Below are positions 45,588 through 54,839 of a stretch of DNA of 64,000 nucleotides, one piece after another; position 1 is the first letter of the stretch; each line of letters begins with the position of its first letter. The DNA is taken from NCBI RefSeq assembly GCF_029624125.1, contig NZ_JARSBN010000006.1:186001-250000 (forward strand), in the 5' to 3' direction. Position numbers and translations under genes: made by a program. A model generated the notes under the pieces. The model worked only from the letters and a program-made list of their open reading frames with translations, was not told where the DNA came from and made no database searches. This DNA comes from Winogradskyella marincola. Lineage in GTDB: Bacteria; Bacteroidota; Bacteroidia; Flavobacteriales; Flavobacteriaceae.

Positions 45588-47789
45588 ATGGAAATGCAAC
45601 AATTTTACTACGATAACAAAATCGTTAAAAAGTTCCTTTATGCCACAATACTTTGGGGAGTTGTAGGTATGCTAGTTGGACTACTGCTAGCCTTTATGTT
45701 TATATTCCCAAACCTAACAGATGGAGTTTCATGGTTAAGCTTTGGTCGTTTAAGACCTTTACATACCAATGCCGTGATTTTTGCCTTTGTTGGTAATGCT
45801 ATTTTTGCTGGTGTTTATTATTCACTTCAACGTTTGCTTAAAGCAAGAATGTTTAGTGATTTTTTGAGCAACTTTAATTTTTGGGGTTGGCAGCTCATCA
45901 TTGTTGGTGCTGCTATTACATTGCCATTAGGCTACACAACTTCAAAAGAATATGCAGAGTTAGAATGGCCTTTTGATATTGCAATTGCGCTTATTTGGGT
46001 TGCTTTTGGTATCAACATGATAGGGACAATTCTAAAACGTCGTCAACGCCATTTATATGTTGCTATTTGGTTTTACTTAGCCACGTTTGTTACGGTTGCT
46101 GTACTTCATATTTTTAATAGCTTAGAACTACCTGTAAGTGGTTTAAAAAGTTACTCTGTATATGCAGGTGTACAAGATGCTTTAGTACAATGGTGGTATG
46201 GCCATAACGCTGTGGCTTTCTTCTTAACAACACCATTTTTAGGGCTGATGTACTACTTTATTCCTAAAGCCGCAAACAGACCTGTATATTCTTATAGACT
46301 CTCTATTGTTCATTTCTGGTCGTTAATTTTTATATACATCTGGGCAGGACCTCATCATTTACTATATACAGCTTTACCAGAATGGGCTCAACATCTAGGT
46401 GTTGCCTTCTCTGTAATGCTTATTGCACCTTCTTGGGGAGGTATGATTAATGGATTATTAACCTTACGTGGTGCTTGGGATAAGGTTCGTACAGATCCTG
46501 TTCTTAAATTTATGGTAGTTGCCATTACTGGCTATGGTATGGCAACGTTTGAAGGCCCAATGCTATCATTAAAAAACGTAAACGCTATTGGCCATTTTAC
46601 AGATTGGATTATTGCCCACGTACACGTAGGTGCTTTAGCTTGGAATGGATTCTTAACCTTTGGTATGATCTATTGGTTAGTACCTCGATTATTTAAAACC
46701 AAACTCTACTCTACTGCAATGGCAAACTTACATTTTTGGGTAGGCACGTTAGGTATCATATTATATGCTTTGCCAATGTATGTTGCTGGTTTTACACAAG
46801 CCAGTATGTGGAAACAGTTTAATCCAGATGGCACATTAGTATATGGTAACTTTTTAGAAACAGTTACAGAGATAATGCCAATGTATTGGATGCGTGCTAT
46901 AGGTGGTACACTATTTATTATAGGGTTACTTATTCTGGTTTATAACATAATAATGACCATTGTAAAATCTGAAAGCAAAGTTACAGATGAGCTTGCAGAA
47001 GCACCTGCACTACAACGTGTATCAAAAAGACGAGTGTCTGGTGAAGGATGGCACACTTGGTTAGAGCGTAAGCCTGTTTTATTAACCATCTATGCAACTG
47101 TTGCAATTTTAATTGGAGGTATTGTACAAATTATACCAACCATAGTTGTAAAATCTAACATACCAACCATTAGCAGTGTAGAACCATATACACCTTTAGA
47201 ATTAGAAGGACGAGATATTTATATAAGAGAAGGTTGTGTCGGTTGCCATTCTCAGATGGTAAGACCTTTTAGAAGTGAAGTAGAACGCTATGGTGAATAC
47301 TCTAAAGCCGGCGAATATGTTTACGACCATCCATTTCTTTGGGGAAGTAAACGTACAGGACCAGATCTACACAGAGTTGGTGGCAAATACAACGACAACT
47401 GGCACTTTAACCACATGTACGATCCTCAAAGTACCTCTTCTGGGTCTATTATGCCTGCCTACAAATGGTTAATTGTTGGAGAAGGCAGTAAGCTAGATAA
47501 GTCTATGACAGAAAAGAAAATGGAAACCATGGTTAGCCTTGGTGTACCATACACAGAAGAAGATATCGCTAATGCACAAGCTTCAATGTTAGAACAAGGT
47601 ACGCAAATAGAAAAAAATCTTTACAGCGATCCTGATTTTGCAAAATCATATGAAGCGGATAAAGCTTCTGCTGGCGAAGGTTTTGTTGAAATGCGAAACA
47701 GAGAAATTGTTGCTCTTATTGCCTACCTACAACGCTTGGGTACAGATATAAAAGTCAAAGAAATTATTAACGAAACCGCTCAAAACTAA
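45588..47789 (+). CDS. ccoN: cbb3-type cytochrome c oxidase, fused subunits I and II (CcoN-CcoO)
   Basis: The catalytic oxidase subunit fused to the monohaem cytochrome subunit, 733 residues. Residues about 1-470 are CcoN with about 12 membrane helices and haem and copper histidines in segments such as LHTNAVIFAFVGN, WWYGHNAVAFFLT, AGPHHLLYT and DWIIAHVHVGAL. After a linker and one more helix (about 505-525), CcoO follows with the c-type haem site CVGCH (Cys550-His554) and Met ligand candidates (SGSIMPAYKWL). Such CcoNO fusions are known in Bacteroidota. It reduces oxygen to water at high affinity and pumps protons. Confidence 0.96.
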   Translation: MEMQQFYYDNKIVKKFLYATILWGVVGMLVGLLLAFMFIFPNLTDGVSWLSFGRLRPLHTNAVIFAFVGNAIFAGVYYSLQRLLKARMFSDFLSNFNFWGWQLIIVGAAITLPLGYTTSKEYAELEWPFDIAIALIWVAFGINMIGTILKRRQRHLYVAIWFYLATFVTVAVLHIFNSLELPVSGLKSYSVYAGVQDALVQWWYGHNAVAFFLTTPFLGLMYYFIPKAANRPVYSYRLSIVHFWSLIFIYIWAGPHHLLYTALPEWAQHLGVAFSVMLIAPSWGGMINGLLTLRGAWDKVRTDPVLKFMVVAITGYGMATFEGPMLSLKNVNAIGHFTDWIIAHVHVGALAWNGFLTFGMIYWLVPRLFKTKLYSTAMANLHFWVGTLGIILYALPMYVAGFTQASMWKQFNPDGTLVYGNFLETVTEIMPMYWMRAIGGTLFIIGLLILVYNIIMTIVKSESKVTDELAEAPALQRVSKRRVSGEGWHTWLERKPVLLTIYATVAILIGGIVQIIPTIVVKSNIPTISSVEPYTPLELEGRDIYIREGCVGCHSQMVRPFRSEVERYGEYSKAGEYVYDHPFLWGSKRTGPDLHRVGGKYNDNWHFNHMYDPQSTSSGSIMPAYKWLIVGEGSKLDKSMTEKKMETMVSLGVPYTEEDIANAQASMLEQGTQIEKNLYSDPDFAKSYEADKASAGEGFVEMRNREIVALIAYLQRLGTDIKVKEIINETAQN

Positions 47790-47794
47790 ACGCC

Positions 47795-47980
47795 ATGCTA
47801 AAGTTTGTAAAAAATCATATGGAAAGTATCACTGGGATAGAAATCTATCCCTTGATATCCCTTTTAATCTTCTTCATCTTTTTTGTAAGCCTTTTTTACT
47901 GGGTCTTTACAGCAAAGAAAGACTACATCTCTAAAGTAAGCAATATACCATTAGACAACCAAAACGATTCACAATTATGA
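47795..47980 (+). CDS. ccoQ: CcoQ-like small subunit of cbb3 oxidase
   Basis: 61 residues with one membrane helix (about 20-40, LISLLIFFIFFVSLFYWVF) followed by AKKDYISKVSNIPLD. It has the size and position of CcoQ, between ccoNO and ccoP, overlapping the ccoP start by four bases (ATGA). Confidence 0.85.
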   Translation: MLKFVKNHMESITGIEIYPLISLLIFFIFFVSLFYWVFTAKKDYISKVSNIPLDNQNDSQL

Positions 47981-48951
47981 GACATTTAATTCCATCATAC
48001 ATAAGAGTTCCTGTAGTGTTTTTTACTATTGCAGCACTTGTAGAATATTTTGTAGACTCTGGAGATCAACCCGCTTTTATAGAGCAACCTTTAATATTGC
48101 TGTTTTTACTATTGGTATTGCTTGTTCTTATAGCAATAGAAGGTATTGTTGGTGCTTTAGACAACATCTTATACCAAAGCCTTAATGACGAAGGCAAAGC
48201 AAGATACGATGCACAACGCAACAAACCTTCAAAATTGGTACTATGGGTAAAGTCTACTTACAAAAAACTCCTAGATTCTAAACCTATAGAACAAGAAGGC
48301 GAAATTATTTTAGACCACAACTACGATGGTATAAAAGAATTAGACAACAACCTGCCACCATGGTGGTTATACGGTTTTTATGCTTCAATTGTTTTTGCTG
48401 TTATATACATGCTAAGGTACCATGTATTTAATGCCGATGATCAATTTGCAGAATATGAAATTGAATATGCCGAAGCGAATAGAGCGATTGAAGAATACAA
48501 AAAAACAGCAAAAAACTTAGTCGATGTTAACACTGTTGAAATGCTTACCGAAACTTCTGACTTAAACGCTGGAAAAAAGATTTTTGAAACCAACTGTGTA
48601 GCCTGTCATATGGCAGATGGAGGTGGTGGAATTGGACCAAATTTAACCGACCAACACTGGATTCTTGGAGGTGGTATAAAAAATGTCTTTAGAACGATTT
48701 CTGAAGGTGGACGAGACGGAAAAGGTATGGTTGCATGGAAAACCAATCTAAAACCATTAGAAATGGCTCAAGTCGCAAGTTATGTTTTACAATTTCAAGG
48801 CTCCACACCTGCTAACCCAAAAGAACCACAAGGAGATCTTTGGGTAGATGATTCTGTTGAAAAAACAGAGACAGAAAAAACTGAAGATACCAAAACCCAA
48901 GAAAACTCAGAAGAAACTACAGAAACACAAACTGTTGTATCTAGAGATTAA
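47977..48951 (+). CDS. ccoP: cbb3 oxidase cytochrome c subunit CcoP (single haem)
   Basis: 324 residues. An N-terminal region with two hydrophobic segments, then a conserved membrane helix (NNLPPWWLYGFYASIVFAVIY near 125-145). A cytochrome c domain follows with CVACH (Cys207-His211) and the Met ligand candidate in GKGMVAWK. Only one CxxCH is present; proteobacterial CcoP has two, while a single haem is usual in Bacteroidota. The end is a Glu/Thr-rich tail (about 285-324). It delivers electrons to CcoNO. Confidence 0.94.
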   Translation: MRHLIPSYIRVPVVFFTIAALVEYFVDSGDQPAFIEQPLILLFLLLVLLVLIAIEGIVGALDNILYQSLNDEGKARYDAQRNKPSKLVLWVKSTYKKLLDSKPIEQEGEIILDHNYDGIKELDNNLPPWWLYGFYASIVFAVIYMLRYHVFNADDQFAEYEIEYAEANRAIEEYKKTAKNLVDVNTVEMLTETSDLNAGKKIFETNCVACHMADGGGGIGPNLTDQHWILGGGIKNVFRTISEGGRDGKGMVAWKTNLKPLEMAQVASYVLQFQGSTPANPKEPQGDLWVDDSVEKTETEKTEDTKTQENSEETTETQTVVSRD

Positions 48952-48971
48952 CAAAAAAAGTTTAGGCTAAA

Positions 48972-50396
48972 ATGGAAACGCCAGGCAACGAAGTTTTTAG
49001 AGATTCAATTGGTACCATTAACGATGAGGGTAAACGCAATTGGGTTTTTCCTAAAAAGCCTTCAGGACCTTATTACGATAAGCGAAAGCTAGTGAGTTAC
49101 TTCTTATTAGCCTTTTTAATCGCAGCTCCTTTTGTAAAGATCAATGGCAATCAATTTTTAATGTTTAATGTCTTAGAAAGACGTTTTAACATCTTTGGTT
49201 TTCCGTTTTGGCCACAAGACTTTCATCTTTTTGTAATTTCTATGATAATAGGTGTTGTATTTATAACACTATTTACTGTAGGCTTTGGTCGTATTTTTTG
49301 TGGCTGGATTTGCCCTCAAACCATTTTTATGGAAATGGTTTTTAGACGCATAGAATATTGGATAGATGGTGACCGAAACAAACAAATACGCTTAGAAAAA
49401 CAAAAGTGGAATGCCGAAAAAATAAAAAAACGAACACTTAAGTGGTCTATCTTTTTAATCATTTCTTTTGTTATAGCCAATGTCTTTTTGGCCTATTTAA
49501 TTGGTAGCGACAAACTGCTTAGATACATAAAAGAAGGGCCATCAGAGCATCTAAGCACATTGTTTCCTCTTCTTATTTTTACAGGAGTATTTTATTTTGT
49601 TTTCGCATGGTTTAGAGAACAAGTCTGCATTATAGCGTGTCCTTATGGTAGACTTCAAGGTGTATTGCTAGACAATAAATCTATTGTAGTTGCTTACGAT
49701 CATAAACGTGGTGAAGGCGAAAATGGAAGAAAAAAATTCAGAAAAAATGAAGATAGAAATGCGCTAGGCCATGGAGATTGCATAGACTGCTTTCAGTGTG
49801 TTAATGTTTGCCCAACCGGAATAGATATTAGAAACGGAACGCAATTAGAGTGTGTTAACTGTACTGCTTGTATTGATGAGTGCGATACAATAATGGAAAA
49901 GATTAATCTACCAAAAGGATTAATCCGTTATGCCAGTGAAGATAATATTGAAAAGAAAGAGCCTTTTAAACTAACGGCTCGTATGAAAGGTTACATTGCT
50001 GTACTACTTATTTTAATAGGTGTTTTAGCAGGAATGTTGGCCTTAAGAAATGATGTTGAAGCACGTATTTTAAGGTTACCTGGTCAATTATATGAGCATA
50101 AAGACAATAACATTATAAGCAATGTATATACCTACAAGTTGGTTAATAAAACTACAGAAACCATAGAAAATGTAACCTTTAAGCTTAGAGGAATAGAGGG
50201 TAATATAAAGCTTGTATCTACAAGTGAATCTTTTGTAGTAAGCTCTCAAGGATTGGCAGAAGGTACATTGTTTATAGAGTTAAAACAGAGTTTACTATCT
50301 GGTGACAAAAACAACCTTACTATAGATGTGTATAGTGGAAACAAATTAATAGAAACAACTTCGGTGACCTTTTTAGGCCCAAGAAGTTATAATTAA
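48972..50396 (+). CDS. ccoG: CcoG/RdxA-type membrane ferredoxin, cbb3 assembly
   Basis: 474 residues, membrane bound, needed for copper reduction during cbb3 assembly. Helices lie near 40-60, 85-105, 155-178, 195-212 and 338-356. The cysteine motifs CGWICPQT and CIIACPYGR lie in the membrane part. Two 4Fe-4S motifs follow: CIDCFQCVNVCPTG and CVNCTACIDECD. The C-terminal periplasmic domain (about 365-474) is an Ig-like FixG_C fold. It lies in the cco operon between ccoP and fixH. Confidence 0.95.
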   Translation: METPGNEVFRDSIGTINDEGKRNWVFPKKPSGPYYDKRKLVSYFLLAFLIAAPFVKINGNQFLMFNVLERRFNIFGFPFWPQDFHLFVISMIIGVVFITLFTVGFGRIFCGWICPQTIFMEMVFRRIEYWIDGDRNKQIRLEKQKWNAEKIKKRTLKWSIFLIISFVIANVFLAYLIGSDKLLRYIKEGPSEHLSTLFPLLIFTGVFYFVFAWFREQVCIIACPYGRLQGVLLDNKSIVVAYDHKRGEGENGRKKFRKNEDRNALGHGDCIDCFQCVNVCPTGIDIRNGTQLECVNCTACIDECDTIMEKINLPKGLIRYASEDNIEKKEPFKLTARMKGYIAVLLILIGVLAGMLALRNDVEARILRLPGQLYEHKDNNIISNVYTYKLVNKTTETIENVTFKLRGIEGNIKLVSTSESFVVSSQGLAEGTLFIELKQSLLSGDKNNLTIDVYSGNKLIETTSVTFLGPRSYN

Positions 50397-50400
50397 CAAC

Positions 50401-50446
50401 GACCTGGCAGGTCTTAAAAAAAAGGAGGTTCCTGCTGTTGCAGGAA
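50401..50446 (+). repeat. Two hairpins in front of fixH
   Basis: GACCT-GGC-AGGTC (50401-50413) and TTCCTGC-TGTT-GCAGGAA (50429-50446) lie in the 58-base gap between ccoG and fixH. AAAAGGAGG just before the second hairpin looks like a ribosome binding site but is too far from the ATG at 50455 unless the hairpin folds. Confidence 0.6.
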
Positions 50447-50454
50447 GTAGAAAT

Positions 50455-50901
50455 ATGAAAATAAATTGGGGAACAGCAATAGTAATAGCTTTTGCAGGCT
50501 TTATAGGTTTTATCATGTACTTTATAGTAAGCATGAGTACAAACTCTAAATACGAACACGATTTGGTTGTTGAAGATTATTATCAACAAGAATTAAAATT
50601 TCAAAATGAAATTAACAAAGAAAAAAATGCCAAAAAACTAAGTAAAAACATCACTTGGAAAAAGACAAAACAAGGCATAATTGTTACGTTTCCTTCCGAA
50701 CTAAATGAAAAGAACATTAATGGCAAAGTGTTCCTATACAGACCATCTAACAAGGCTCTAGATTTTGAAATTCCTATTTCATTATCTAACCACAATTTGC
50801 TCATACCTGACAACAACTTGTTAGGTGGTCGCTGGAACATTACCATAGACTGGAGTTACAACAACGAAGCTTACTTGTACAAAGAAGAAATTATTTATTA
50901 G
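50455..50901 (+). CDS. fixH: FixH-like cbb3 assembly protein
   Basis: 148 residues with one N-terminal membrane helix (about 4-24, WGTAIVIAFAGFIGFIMYFIV) and the conserved EHDLVVEDYYQQELKFQNEI after it. A periplasmic beta domain ends in GGRWNITIDWSYNNEAYLYKEEI. FixH is part of the copper delivery and assembly complex for cbb3. It is followed after 3 bases by the TauE/SafE-like gene. Confidence 0.92.
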   Translation: MKINWGTAIVIAFAGFIGFIMYFIVSMSTNSKYEHDLVVEDYYQQELKFQNEINKEKNAKKLSKNITWKKTKQGIIVTFPSELNEKNINGKVFLYRPSNKALDFEIPISLSNHNLLIPDNNLLGGRWNITIDWSYNNEAYLYKEEIIY

Positions 50902-50904
50902 TCA

Positions 50905-51606
50905 ATGTTAGTATCAGGATTAGTATTAGGGCTATTGGGAAGTCTGCACTGCGTTGGTATGTGCGGACCAATAGCCTTTATGCTTCCTGTAGATCGTTCT
51001 AATTCAATAAAAAAAGTAAGTCAGATTGGTATTTATCATTTTGGAAGACTACTAGCTTATAGCATAATAGGCTTAGTTTTTGGTCTACTTGGTAAAAGTC
51101 TTTACATTTTTGGAGTACAACAACAACTTTCTATAGCCATTGGTATCTTAATGATAGTTGTTGTTCTTATTCCTTACCAGACGTTTGCTAAATACAATTT
51201 GTCTAAACCACTTAACAAGATTATTTCTAAAGTAAAGTCCAACTTAGGACAAGCTTTAAAAAAGAAAACATCAGATACTTTTTTAACTATCGGATTTTTG
51301 AATGGCTTTTTGCCTTGTGGATTAGTTTATATGGCTGTATTTGGTTCATTGGCAACTGGTAGTTTGCTTCAAGGAAGTCTTTATATGATTTTGTTTGGCA
51401 TTGGTACAATACCGCTTATGACTTCTGCGATTTATTTAGGTAAATTTTTAAATCAAACCATAAAACAACGTATACAGAAAGCCATACCTATTTTTGTTGT
51501 CATTATTGGTGTTTTATTCATTTTAAGAGGCTTAGGCTTAGGTATTCCTTACCTCTCTCCTGCTCCTGTTGTTGAAATGGCAACTAGTACTATTGAGTGT
51601 CATTAA
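50905..51606 (+). CDS. TauE/SafE-family membrane protein (CcoG/FixH-linked)
   Basis: 233 residues with about six membrane helices. The two inverted repeats of the fold begin with GLLGSLHCVGMCGPIAF and GFLNGFLPCGLVYMAVFGS; the Cys in HCVGMCGP and LPCG are typical of the subgroup found behind fixH in cbb3 loci. It probably takes part in copper handling or thiol reduction for oxidase assembly; sulfite export is not implied by this context. It is the last gene of the cco operon. Confidence 0.88.
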   Translation: MLVSGLVLGLLGSLHCVGMCGPIAFMLPVDRSNSIKKVSQIGIYHFGRLLAYSIIGLVFGLLGKSLYIFGVQQQLSIAIGILMIVVVLIPYQTFAKYNLSKPLNKIISKVKSNLGQALKKKTSDTFLTIGFLNGFLPCGLVYMAVFGSLATGSLLQGSLYMILFGIGTIPLMTSAIYLGKFLNQTIKQRIQKAIPIFVVIIGVLFILRGLGLGIPYLSPAPVVEMATSTIECH

Positions 51607-51679
51607 AAAAAACAAACTTCATTTATACGATACTAAGCAATAGACTTAATAGTTAATCTAGTCACTTTTTTTGTTATAA

Positions 51680-52279
51680 TTGTGGAGTAAACTATTAATC
51701 TTCAATCAAATTATAAAACAACTCTTTTTTGGCTTAGCATTATTGCTATTCATCAACACAACTAATGCTCAAGATGCAAGTGTAGAAAAATCAACTTATG
51801 GAATACAAACTGGTTTCCTAGGCATTTGGGCTCATAACGAATCTAAACTATCTAACTCCATTGCTCTTAGAAGTGAGCTTGGCTTAGACGCTGGTATTTA
51901 TAGTGAAAATTTTGTTGGGTCAAGAAGTTTTATCATGGTACCAGCATTAACCTTAGAACCCAGATGGTATTACAACCTCAACAAACGCGTTTCTAAACAA
52001 AGACGCATCGATGGTAACAGCGGAAATTTTATATCAATAAAAACCACCTATCATCCAGATATGGTTATTGGATCTTTACCAGAATATACAGTCTTTATTT
52101 CTGACATTACCATTATACCTACTTGGGGAATTCGCCGTAATGTTGGTAAACATTTTACTTACGAAACAGGTATTGGTATTGGCTATTACCATTTATTTAA
52201 AAAAGACAATGTTATCATTTTTGATGATAGAAATGGTGTTGCTGTCAACTTGCATTTAAGACTTGGCTATCGCTTTTAA
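51680..52279 (+). CDS. Outer membrane beta-barrel-like protein
   Basis: 199 residues. The N terminus is a signal peptide (about 12-30, LFFGLALLLFINTTNAQ). The remainder has amphipathic strands (SIALRSELGLDAGIY, ALTLEPRWYYNLNKR, HFTYETGIGIGYYHLF) and ends VAVNLHLRLGYRF with a terminal Phe, the usual end of outer membrane barrels. TTG at 51680 is the only usual start codon before the signal peptide. It is separated from the cco operon by 73 bases and ends at a terminator. Confidence 0.8.
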   Translation: MWSKLLIFNQIIKQLFFGLALLLFINTTNAQDASVEKSTYGIQTGFLGIWAHNESKLSNSIALRSELGLDAGIYSENFVGSRSFIMVPALTLEPRWYYNLNKRVSKQRRIDGNSGNFISIKTTYHPDMVIGSLPEYTVFISDITIIPTWGIRRNVGKHFTYETGIGIGYYHLFKKDNVIIFDDRNGVAVNLHLRLGYRF

Positions 52280-52302
52280 TTTTTAAAAAATATAACAAAT
52301 AA

Positions 52303-52336
52303 AAAACGCCAAAGCCCTCGTTCTTTGGCGTTTTAA
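52303..52336. terminator. Bidirectional terminator
   Basis: A perfect 12-bp stem AAAACGCCAAAG / CTTTGGCGTTTT with an 8-nt loop lies between converging genes. Confidence 0.88.
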
Positions 52337-52378
52337 CTTGATATTAATAACACTAACTAACCAAATAAATATCAAGAG

Positions 52379-53212
52379 TTATATTTTAAATGTCATTACA
52401 GGCAAAGTAGAATGGTTTGCAATATCTTCTGAGATACTACCTTCAAAGAAATGTGCTAAACCTTTTCTACCATGTGTTGCAACAGCTATTAAATCTGCAC
52501 CTATGGTATTTGCAAAGTTTAATATGCCTTTTTCCACAGAATAATCTGATACAACATGTACGTTCTCTAGATTATCTAAATCTCCATCTGCTTTTTTAAG
52601 AAACAACGATATACGTTTATCAATTTCTGGAGAACTTCTAAAATTTCCGTCCGGTGAGTTTACGTAAACCAGGTTCATTTTTGCTCCTAATGTTTCAAAA
52701 GTTTTTCTGGCATTTAGATAAGGTGCGATAGCTTCTTCTGAAAAATCGCTTGCAAACACACCTATTTCAAAATCTAATAAAATAGGATTATGCTTTATTA
52801 CCAATACCGGAATATCTGCATGACGTACCACTTTTTCTGTATTAGAGCCAACGAGCACTTCTTTAACTCCACTTGCGCCATGAGAACCCATTACTATTAG
52901 GCTTGCCTGATGTTTATTAGCCACATCATTAACCTCACTCCAAACCTTAAAATGTTTTACAATAGGTGTTACTTTTATTCCTTCCAAGTATGATCTGTCT
53001 AAAAAATCAATAAACTTTTGTTCTGCTAATTTTAGGTAAAAAACGGCCTCTTCATTAATAGTATTTTCTTCTGCAGTTAATACTGCTTTCGACAATTCTA
53101 GCATGTGTAGGACTATAAGTTCTGAGTCGTATTTTTTAGCCAGGTTTGCAGCGGCTTCTAGAGCATATTCGGAATGCTCTGAAAAATCTACAGGCACAAT
53201 TATCTTTTTCAT
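52379..53212 (-). CDS. Universal stress protein (tandem UspA domains)
   Basis: 277 residues with two UspA domains (about 1-145 and 150-277). The first has IVPVDFSEHSEYALEAAANLAKK and the ATP loop GSHGASGVKEVLVGSNTEKVV. The second has VATHGRKGLAHFFEGSISEDI, so both nucleotide loops are intact, unlike the degenerate second domain of the 39638 paralogue. It begins 16 bases after hemN and is therefore probably cotranscribed with it under the TGA-N6-TCA site at 54642. Confidence 0.92.
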   Translation of the reverse strand: MKKIIVPVDFSEHSEYALEAAANLAKKYDSELIVLHMLELSKAVLTAEENTINEEAVFYLKLAEQKFIDFLDRSYLEGIKVTPIVKHFKVWSEVNDVANKHQASLIVMGSHGASGVKEVLVGSNTEKVVRHADIPVLVIKHNPILLDFEIGVFASDFSEEAIAPYLNARKTFETLGAKMNLVYVNSPDGNFRSSPEIDKRISLFLKKADGDLDNLENVHVVSDYSVEKGILNFANTIGADLIAVATHGRKGLAHFFEGSISEDIANHSTLPVMTFKI

Positions 53213-53228
53213 GATCTTAGTGTTTTTG

Positions 53229-54593
53229 TTAAATGGTCATTGAAAATAGTTGAGTATTTGGCTTTTTTCGTTGCAATAACAAATCAAAAGCCATGCATAT
53301 ATTTCTTATAAAAGGTTTTCCTTTTTTGGTTACGATTAGTTGTTTTTTTTCAAACTCTATTAAACCGTCTTGTTCTAGTTCTTTCAGTTTTATAATAACA
53401 TCTGGTAATTCATTAAACATCATATCTGGTTGTACCCATGATGTTTTAAAATGGCACATTAAATTAAGAATATGCTTTCTTACTTTAAGATCTTCTTCAC
53501 TTAAAATATGGCCTCTATACACCGGAATTATATTGTTTTCTATCAAGTTGTAATATTCTTCTATAGACTTTACATTTTGTGCAAAACCATACCAACTATC
53601 GCTTATAGAAGACACACCCAAACCAATCATAGCTTGTGTTTTAGATGCTGTGTAGCCCATAAAATTACGATGCATCGTTTTGTTTTGCATGGCTTTATAA
53701 AGCCCATCCGTTTTTAGGGCAAAATGATCCATCCCTATTTCGGTATAACCAACTTTTTCTAAGAGTGATTTGCCTGTTTCGTATTGCTTACGCTTAGACT
53801 CAGCTGAAGGAAGGTCTTTATCATTAAAACCTCTTTGTCCATTTCCTTTTATCCACGGTACATGCGCATAACTGTAAAAGGCAATACGGTCTGGCATTAA
53901 AGCTTCAGTTTTTTGTATGGTTTCTATAACATCTGCTTCGGTTTGAAAAGGTAAACCAAAAATAATATCATGACCAACTGATGTAAAACCAATAGCTCTT
54001 GCAGTTTCTGTAGCGTGTTTTACGTTTTCAAAAGGTTGAATACGATTTATAGCTTTCTGAACTACTAAATTATAATCCTGAACTCCAAAACTTACGCGTC
54101 TAAAACCCAAATCATATAATGTCTGTAGATGCTCTTTTGTAGTATTGTTAGGATGTCCCTCAAACGAAAACTCGTAATCTTCAGCTACATCAGAAACTCT
54201 TAGCAATTCAGTAATAAGTAATTTTAAATTCTCTGGTGAGAAAAATGTTGGTGTACCACCTCCTAAATGCAACTCTTTTATTTTTGGTTTTGTAACCAAT
54301 AAATCTCGGTACAATTGCCACTCTTTTAATACAGCTTTTATATATGGCAGCTCTACTTCATGTCTTTTGGTAATACGTTTATGGCAACCGCAAAATGTGC
54401 AAAGACTTTCACAAAATGGCAGATGTATGTAGAGACTTATACCTTCTTCGGTATTAGATTCATCAACGGATTGCTTTAAAACCTGTTTCCATTGCTGTAA
54501 TGAAAACGTCTCTGCATTCCAATACGGAACCGTTGGATAGCTGGTATACCTCGGACCTGCTACATTATATTTGTTTATTAATTTTTGACACAT
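53229..54593 (-). CDS. hemN: Oxygen-independent coproporphyrinogen III oxidase
   Basis: A radical SAM enzyme that converts coproporphyrinogen III to protoporphyrinogen IX without oxygen, for haem synthesis at low oxygen. 454 residues from the ATG at 54593, giving the normal start MCQKLINKYNVAGPRYTSYP. The 4Fe-4S cluster motif is CESLCTFCGC (Cys61, Cys65, Cys68), and GGGTPTFFSPENL is the SAM-binding segment. An earlier in-frame ATG at 54692 is upstream of the -7 box and would not be transcribed. It supplies haem for the cbb3 oxidase encoded nearby. Confidence 0.95.
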   Translation of the reverse strand: MCQKLINKYNVAGPRYTSYPTVPYWNAETFSLQQWKQVLKQSVDESNTEEGISLYIHLPFCESLCTFCGCHKRITKRHEVELPYIKAVLKEWQLYRDLLVTKPKIKELHLGGGTPTFFSPENLKLLITELLRVSDVAEDYEFSFEGHPNNTTKEHLQTLYDLGFRRVSFGVQDYNLVVQKAINRIQPFENVKHATETARAIGFTSVGHDIIFGLPFQTEADVIETIQKTEALMPDRIAFYSYAHVPWIKGNGQRGFNDKDLPSAESKRKQYETGKSLLEKVGYTEIGMDHFALKTDGLYKAMQNKTMHRNFMGYTASKTQAMIGLGVSSISDSWYGFAQNVKSIEEYYNLIENNIIPVYRGHILSEEDLKVRKHILNLMCHFKTSWVQPDMMFNELPDVIIKLKELEQDGLIEFEKKQLIVTKKGKPFIRNICMAFDLLLQRKKPNTQLFSMTI

Positions 54594-54611
54594 ACTAACT
54601 TTGTCTTGTGC

Positions 54612-54655
54612 CAAAATTACTCGTATGCTACTGTATAAAATATGATTTTTGTCAT
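54612..54655 (-). promoter_or_regulatory. Crp/Fnr-type site and promoter of hemN
   Basis: On the minus strand ATGA-CAAAAA-TCAT (54655 to 54642) is followed after exactly 22 nt by TAATTTTG (54619 to 54612), a full -7 box, 18 nt before the hemN ATG. Confidence 0.75.
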
Positions 54656-54787
54656 ATAACACTTTAATTATCATGCAACCATCTAAACACAAAACACTTA
54701 AAACAAATACACTCTAAAAACACCCTTTTTTAATTAATATTTATAGTATCTTCTCTTCTTCTTTTTTAAAAGATTAATCTTTCTCTA

Positions 54788-54819
54788 TTTGCATTGGAAG
54801 TCTTATATCCTTAACTTTA
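54788..54819 (+). promoter_or_regulatory. Promoter of the YceI gene
   Basis: TTTG (54788-54791), 20 nt, then TAACTTTA (54812-54819) fits the Bacteroidota -33/-7 promoter with one mismatch, 20 nt before the ATG at 54840. Confidence 0.65.
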
Positions 54820-54839
54820 CTAAAAACAAAAAAACAGAA

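Noticed and set aside
54594..54692. Longer N terminus for HemN starting at 54692
   Set aside because: It spans the regulatory site and the -7 box; HemN proteins normally begin close to the NKYNVAGPRYTSYP segment.
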